DNA of 17,790 nucleotides, taken from contig CAJOKK010000054.1 in NCBI GenBank assembly GCA_905235165.1, positions 1 through 17,790 on the forward strand. The letters run 5' to 3'. This document shows positions 14,095 through 17,790 of the stretch, piece by piece. Source of the DNA: an uncultured Atopobiaceae bacterium. Lineage in GTDB: Bacteria; Actinomycetota; Coriobacteriia; Coriobacteriales; Atopobiaceae. The first letter of the stretch is position 1. Each line of letters starts with the position of its first letter. Made by a program: the position numbers and the translations under genes. The notes under the pieces were generated by a model. It did not search any database. It was given only the letters and a program-made list of their open reading frames with translations, and was not told where the DNA came from.

Positions 14095-14409
14095 TCGCTC
14101 CCCCACTTCGCAACGGATGAACGCCCCCACATGAACCCATGTGCTATCTGATGCGGTCATATGCATGTGGCAAAGGCGAAGACATCTCTCAATGCAATCG
14201 AAGAAGATACTACCATAAGAAATGCACATATCGCTACACACAAAGAACGAAATGATATCAGCTTGCTTCTTTGAATGCCTCGAAATTTCGAAATACTCTT
14301 TCATTTCAAAAGTCATCCACGTTCCACCCATTTGCTGGCTAGCGAAGGGGGCGACGGGGGCTTAGACTAGTTCCTGGCAATAAACCCAGACAGAGAGCGA
14401 GGTTGCCAC
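14095..14409. promoter_or_regulatory. AT-rich divergent intergenic region between the DUF1836 gene and carB
   Basis: About 315 nt are markedly more AT-rich than the flanking genes and should hold both promoters. Visible structure: CACATG-AACC-CATGTG at 14128-14143, a further CATGTGG at 14164-14170, and the overlapping palindromes CGAAATTTCG and ATTTCGAAAT at 14281-14294. The carB ribosome site is GAGG about 7 nt before 14410. I could not pick a convincing -35/-10 pair on either strand. No pyrimidine-type attenuator hairpin with a T run is evident before carB. Confidence 0.5.
14128..14143. repeat. Palindrome CACATG-AACC-CATGTG upstream of the DUF1836 gene
   Basis: A perfect 6-bp inverted repeat with a 4-nt spacer lies in the presumed leader of the DUF1836 gene. 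A third half-site (CATGTGG) follows at 14164-14170. It could be an operator for the DUF1836 protein itself; this is inference from position only. Confidence 0.4.
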
Positions 14410-17400
14410 ATGCCTAGACGCACCGACATCCACAAGGTCATGATCATCGGCTCGGGCCCCATCATCATTGGCCAGGCGTGCGAGTTTGACTACTCGGGCA
14501 CGCAGGCCTGTAAGGCCCTGAGGTCCTTGGGTTACGAGATCGTCCTCGTCAACTCCAACCCGGCCACCATCATGACCGACCCTGGCACGGCGGACCGTAC
14601 CTACATCGAGCCGCTGAACGTCGATCGCCTCACCGCCATCATCGAGAAGGAGCGCCCCGACGCCATCCTGCCCAACCTGGGCGGACAGTCGGCACTGAAC
14701 CTCTCGTCTGAGCTCGCCAAGACCGGCGTGCTCGAGAAGTACGGCGTGAAGGTAATCGGCGTGCAGGTGGACGCCATCGAGCGCGGCGAGGACCGCGAGG
14801 CCTTCAAGGAGCTGATGGGCGAACTGGGCATCGAGATGGCCCGCTCCAAGGTTGCCTACAGCGTCGACGAGGCCGTAGAGATTGCCCGTGACCTGGGCTA
14901 CCCCTGCGTCCTGCGCCCGGCCTACACCATGGGCGGCACCGGCGGCGGCCTGGTCTACAACGTCGAGGAGCTGCGCGAGGTGGTTGCGCGCGGCTTGGCG
15001 GCAAGCCCCGTGCACGAGGTGCTGGTTGAGGAGTCGGTGCTTGGCTGGGAAGAGCTCGAGTTCGAGGTCGTCCGCGACGCCAAGGGCAAGATGATCACCG
15101 TCTGCACCATCGAGAACATCGACCCGATGGGCGTTCACACCGGCGACTCCTTCTGCGTGGCACCCATGCAGACCATCGCGCAGGAGACCATCGACCGACT
15201 CCAGGAGAAGAGCTACCGCATCGTGGACGCCGTGAAGGTCATCGGCGGCACCAACGTGCAGTGGGCGCACGACCCGGTGAGCGACCGCGACGTCATCATC
15301 GAGATCAACCCGCGCACCAGCCGCTCCTCGGCCCTCGCGTCCAAGGCGACGGGCTTTCCTATCGCACTCATCTCGGCCATGCTGGCCAGCGGCCTCACCC
15401 TGGACGAGATCCCCTGCGGCAAGTGGGGCACGCTCGACCAGTACCATCCCGACGGCGACTACGTGGTCATCAAGTTCGCTCGTTGGGCCTTCGAGAAGTT
15501 CAAGAGCATCGAGGACCGTCTGGGCACGCAGATGCGCGCCGTGGGCGAGGTCATGTCGATCGGCAAGACCTACAAGGAGGCCTTCCAGAAGGCCATTCGC
15601 TCGCTTGAGCAGGGCCGCTACGGCTTGGGCTTTGCCAAGGACTTCCACGACAAGAGCCTGGGCGAACTTGTTGACCTTCTCGCCTACCCCACCAGCGAGC
15701 GCCAGTTCGTGATGTACGAGGCCCTGCGCAAGGGTGCCACCGTTGACCAACTCCACGCGCTCACCTCCATCAAGGTTGAGTTCATTCAGGAGATGGCCGA
15801 GCTCGTGGCCGAAGAGCAGGAGATTCTTGCCTGGACCTCAGCCCACGCAGGGGAGCCGCTGCCGGCCGACATGCTGCGCCAGGCCAAGCAGGACGGCTTC
15901 GCCGATCGCTACCTGGCCCAGATATGCGAGATGAAAGAGGCCGACATCCGCGCACAGCGCACTGAGCTTGGCATCACTGAGGGTTGGGACAAGGTGCACG
16001 TCTCCTCGACGCCCGACAGCGCCTACTACTACTCCACCTACAACGCGCCCGACGCGAGCCAGCCGCTCGAGGGTGACAAGATCATGATCTTGGGTGGCGG
16101 CCCCAACCGCATCGGCCAGGGCATCGAGTTTGACTACTGCTCGGTGCACGCCGCCATCGCCCTGCGCAAGCTGGGCTTCAAGACGATCATCGTGAACTGC
16201 AACCCCGAGACGGTCTCCACCGACTACGACACCTCGGACAAGCTCTACTTTGAGCCGCTGACCTGCGAAGACGTACTCTCCATCTACGAGAAGGAAAAGC
16301 CGCTCGGCATGATCGTGCAGTTTGGTGGCCAGACGCCGCTCAACCTCGCCAGCGAGCTCAAGGCGGCGGGTTGCCGCATCCTGGGCACCACGCCCGAGGT
16401 CATCGACCTCGCGGAAGACCGCGACGAGTTCCGCGCCATGATGGACAAGCTGGGCGTTCCCATGCCCGAGGCCGCCATGGCCGTCAACGTTGAGGAGGCC
16501 CTCGAGGCCGCGCACGAGATTGGCTACCCCGTCATGGTGCGCCCGAGCTACGTGCTCGGCGGTCGCGGCATGGAGGTCGTTTACGACGACGAGCACATGC
16601 GCTCCTACATGGCCGCAGCCATTGGCGTCACGCCTGATCGCCCCATCCTCATCGACCGCTACCTGCAGCACGCCCTTGAGTGCGAGGCAGACGCCATCTG
16701 TGACGGCGAGCGTGCCTATGTGCCGGCAGTCATGGAGCACGTCGAGTTGGCCGGCGTCCACTCCGGCGACTCCGCCTGCGTGCTGCCCTCGGTAACCATC
16801 TCTGACGAAAACCTGGCAACCATCAAGGAGTACACGCGCCGCATTGCCGAGCAGATGCACGTCGTGGGCCTGATGAACATCCAGTACGCCATCGAGAACG
16901 GCGTGGTGTACTGCATCGAGGCCAACCCGCGCGCCAGCCGCACGGTACCCCTGGTCTCGAAGGTCTGCGGCATTCAGATGGTGCAGATTGCCACCGACGC
17001 CATGTGCGCCGAGCTGACCGGCCGTCCCTCCCCCGTCGCCGACCTCAAGGAGGCCACCTACGCCTTCCACGGCGTGAAGGAGGCCGTGCTGCCCTTCTCC
17101 ATGTTCCCCGAGGTCGACCCGGTGCTCGGGCCCGAGATGCGCTCGACCGGTGAGGTCTTGGGCCTGGCCCCGTCCTTCGGTGAGGCCTTCGTGAAGGCCC
17201 AGGAGGCAACGGGCGTGGCGTTGGCTCATGCGGGCACCGTCCTCATGAGCATCTCCGATCGCACCAAGGACGAGCTTCCCGAGGTCGCGCAGCGCTACAT
17301 CGATGCCGGCTTCAAGATCATGGCCACGCGCGGCACGGCAGCCTGCCTCGCCGAGCATGGCATTCCCGCGACGATCGTCCTCAAGCAGCGCGAGGGACGC

Positions 17401-17640
17401 CCGAACATCACCGACGCGATCAAGAACGGTCAGGTTGACCTCATCATCAACACGCCGCAGGGCGACGGTGGCTCGGCAACCGACGGCTCCTACATCCGCA
17501 AGGAGTCCATCCGTGCCCACATCCCGTTCATGACCACCATGGCGGCGGCGCGCGCGGCAGCCATCGGCATCGCCAGCATGCGCTCCTCCGAGGCATCTGG
17601 TGTCAACGCCCTTCAGGACATCCATGCCATGATCAAGTAG
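14410..17640 (+). CDS. carB: Carbamoyl-phosphate synthase large subunit
   Basis: This 1076-residue protein makes carbamoyl phosphate from bicarbonate, ammonia (channelled from the small subunit CarA) and two ATP, feeding pyrimidine and arginine synthesis. The two homologous ATP-grasp halves are clear. The first starts with GSGPIIIGQACEFDYSG at 14-30 and has the metal ligands E298 and N300 in EINPRTSR. The second starts with GGGPNRIGQGIEFDY near 561-575 and has E837 and N839 in EANPRASR. An oligomerisation region lies between (about 400-550). The C-terminal MGS-like allosteric domain spans about 938-1076. Length is normal and all key residues seen are intact. Its small subunit carA is not adjacent on either side, so carB appears to stand alone. 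A strong terminator follows 28 nt after the stop. Confidence 0.97.
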   Translation: MPRRTDIHKVMIIGSGPIIIGQACEFDYSGTQACKALRSLGYEIVLVNSNPATIMTDPGTADRTYIEPLNVDRLTAIIEKERPDAILPNLGGQSALNLSSELAKTGVLEKYGVKVIGVQVDAIERGEDREAFKELMGELGIEMARSKVAYSVDEAVEIARDLGYPCVLRPAYTMGGTGGGLVYNVEELREVVARGLAASPVHEVLVEESVLGWEELEFEVVRDAKGKMITVCTIENIDPMGVHTGDSFCVAPMQTIAQETIDRLQEKSYRIVDAVKVIGGTNVQWAHDPVSDRDVIIEINPRTSRSSALASKATGFPIALISAMLASGLTLDEIPCGKWGTLDQYHPDGDYVVIKFARWAFEKFKSIEDRLGTQMRAVGEVMSIGKTYKEAFQKAIRSLEQGRYGLGFAKDFHDKSLGELVDLLAYPTSERQFVMYEALRKGATVDQLHALTSIKVEFIQEMAELVAEEQEILAWTSAHAGEPLPADMLRQAKQDGFADRYLAQICEMKEADIRAQRTELGITEGWDKVHVSSTPDSAYYYSTYNAPDASQPLEGDKIMILGGGPNRIGQGIEFDYCSVHAAIALRKLGFKTIIVNCNPETVSTDYDTSDKLYFEPLTCEDVLSIYEKEKPLGMIVQFGGQTPLNLASELKAAGCRILGTTPEVIDLAEDRDEFRAMMDKLGVPMPEAAMAVNVEEALEAAHEIGYPVMVRPSYVLGGRGMEVVYDDEHMRSYMAAAIGVTPDRPILIDRYLQHALECEADAICDGERAYVPAVMEHVELAGVHSGDSACVLPSVTISDENLATIKEYTRRIAEQMHVVGLMNIQYAIENGVVYCIEANPRASRTVPLVSKVCGIQMVQIATDAMCAELTGRPSPVADLKEATYAFHGVKEAVLPFSMFPEVDPVLGPEMRSTGEVLGLAPSFGEAFVKAQEATGVALAHAGTVLMSISDRTKDELPEVAQRYIDAGFKIMATRGTAACLAEHGIPATIVLKQREGRPNITDAIKNGQVDLIINTPQGDGGSATDGSYIRKESIRAHIPFMTTMAAARAAAIGIASMRSSEASGVNALQDIHAMIK

Positions 17641-17667
17641 CACAAACCGCATACAGCGAACGCATAA

Positions 17668-17703
17668 AGCACCCGCACGACGTCATCCGTGCGGGTGCTT
17701 TTT
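17668..17703 (+). terminator. Intrinsic terminator of carB
   Basis: A 12-bp perfect GC-rich stem (17668-17679 with 17688-17699) and an 8-nt loop are followed by a run of T at 17699-17703. The repeat-element end begins directly after it, sharing the T run's edge. Confidence 0.93.
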
Positions 17704-17790
17704 GAATGAGTCAGTTACCGTAGTCCTTTTTGACTCATTTCACTTTTGATGTTTTGCCAGCGACGGAGGGAGCGGGGGCGGAAGGCCTCG
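17704..17790 (+). repeat. Left end of a second copy of the inverted-repeat element (cut by the window end)
   Basis: From GAATGAGTCA onward this matches 1-50 with few changes, including the 31-nt motif at 17707-17737 and the CACTTTTGATG-like stretch after it. The following GACGGAGGGAGCG resembles the subterminal GACGGCGGGAGCG of the first element at 79-91. The rest, including the expected opposite end, lies outside the window. Confidence 0.75.
17707..17737 (+). repeat. 31-nt end motif TGAGTCA-N17-TGACTCA, copy 3
   Basis: The arms at 17707-17713 and 17731-17737 extend to nine matching bases (AATGAGTCA/TGACTCATT). Geometry is identical to the copies at 4-34 and 270-300. Confidence 0.85.

Noticed and set aside
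15838..17652. A 604-residue open frame antisense to carB, and a 464-residue one at 14362-15756
   Set aside because: They are complementary-frame shadows of a high-GC gene with strong third-position bias. Their translations are rich in V/D/H/G/L without any domain, and carB is fully intact.

Overview
The window is GC-rich, densely coded DNA from an actinobacterium, most likely a member of the Coriobacteriia (Olsenella/Atopobium/Collinsella-like). This placement is inferred from the gene order topA-tmk-holB-ricT, the type of topoisomerase I, a DUF1836 regulator and base composition. No rRNA, tRNA, CRISPR array, transposase gene or phage gene is visible. Fourteen protein genes are supported.

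Layout: positions 1-302 hold a palindromic, inverted-repeat-bounded non-coding element, and a second copy of one of its ends begins at 17704 and runs off the window. From 11556 down to 298, ten genes all read leftward with short gaps or overlaps: a membrane-anchored TPR protein, an STAS anti-sigma-antagonist-like protein, TatA, TatC (frameshifted), an archaeal-type topoisomerase I with four zinc ribbons, thymidylate kinase, DNA polymerase III delta', RicT with a long arginine-rich tail, an M3 oligoendopeptidase, and a small four-helix membrane protein. A separate leftward gene (13046-11763) encodes a class I aminotransferase with its own terminator. A 100-residue protein of unknown function reads rightward from 13141. 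A DUF1836 regulator (14094-13468) converges on it. carB reads rightward from 14410 and ends in a strong intrinsic terminator.

Functionally this is core housekeeping: DNA topology and replication (topA, tmk, holB), RNA-processing control (ricT), protein export (tat genes), peptide breakdown and nitrogen metabolism (M3 peptidase, aminotransferase, carB). The less ordinary content is the inverted-repeat element, whose ends each carry TGAGTCA-N17-TGACTCA with constant spacing in three copies; the archaeal-type topoisomerase; the RicT tail; and the single-base disruption of tatC. I see no convincing undescribed defence or biosynthetic system. The repeat element is the best candidate for something undescribed.
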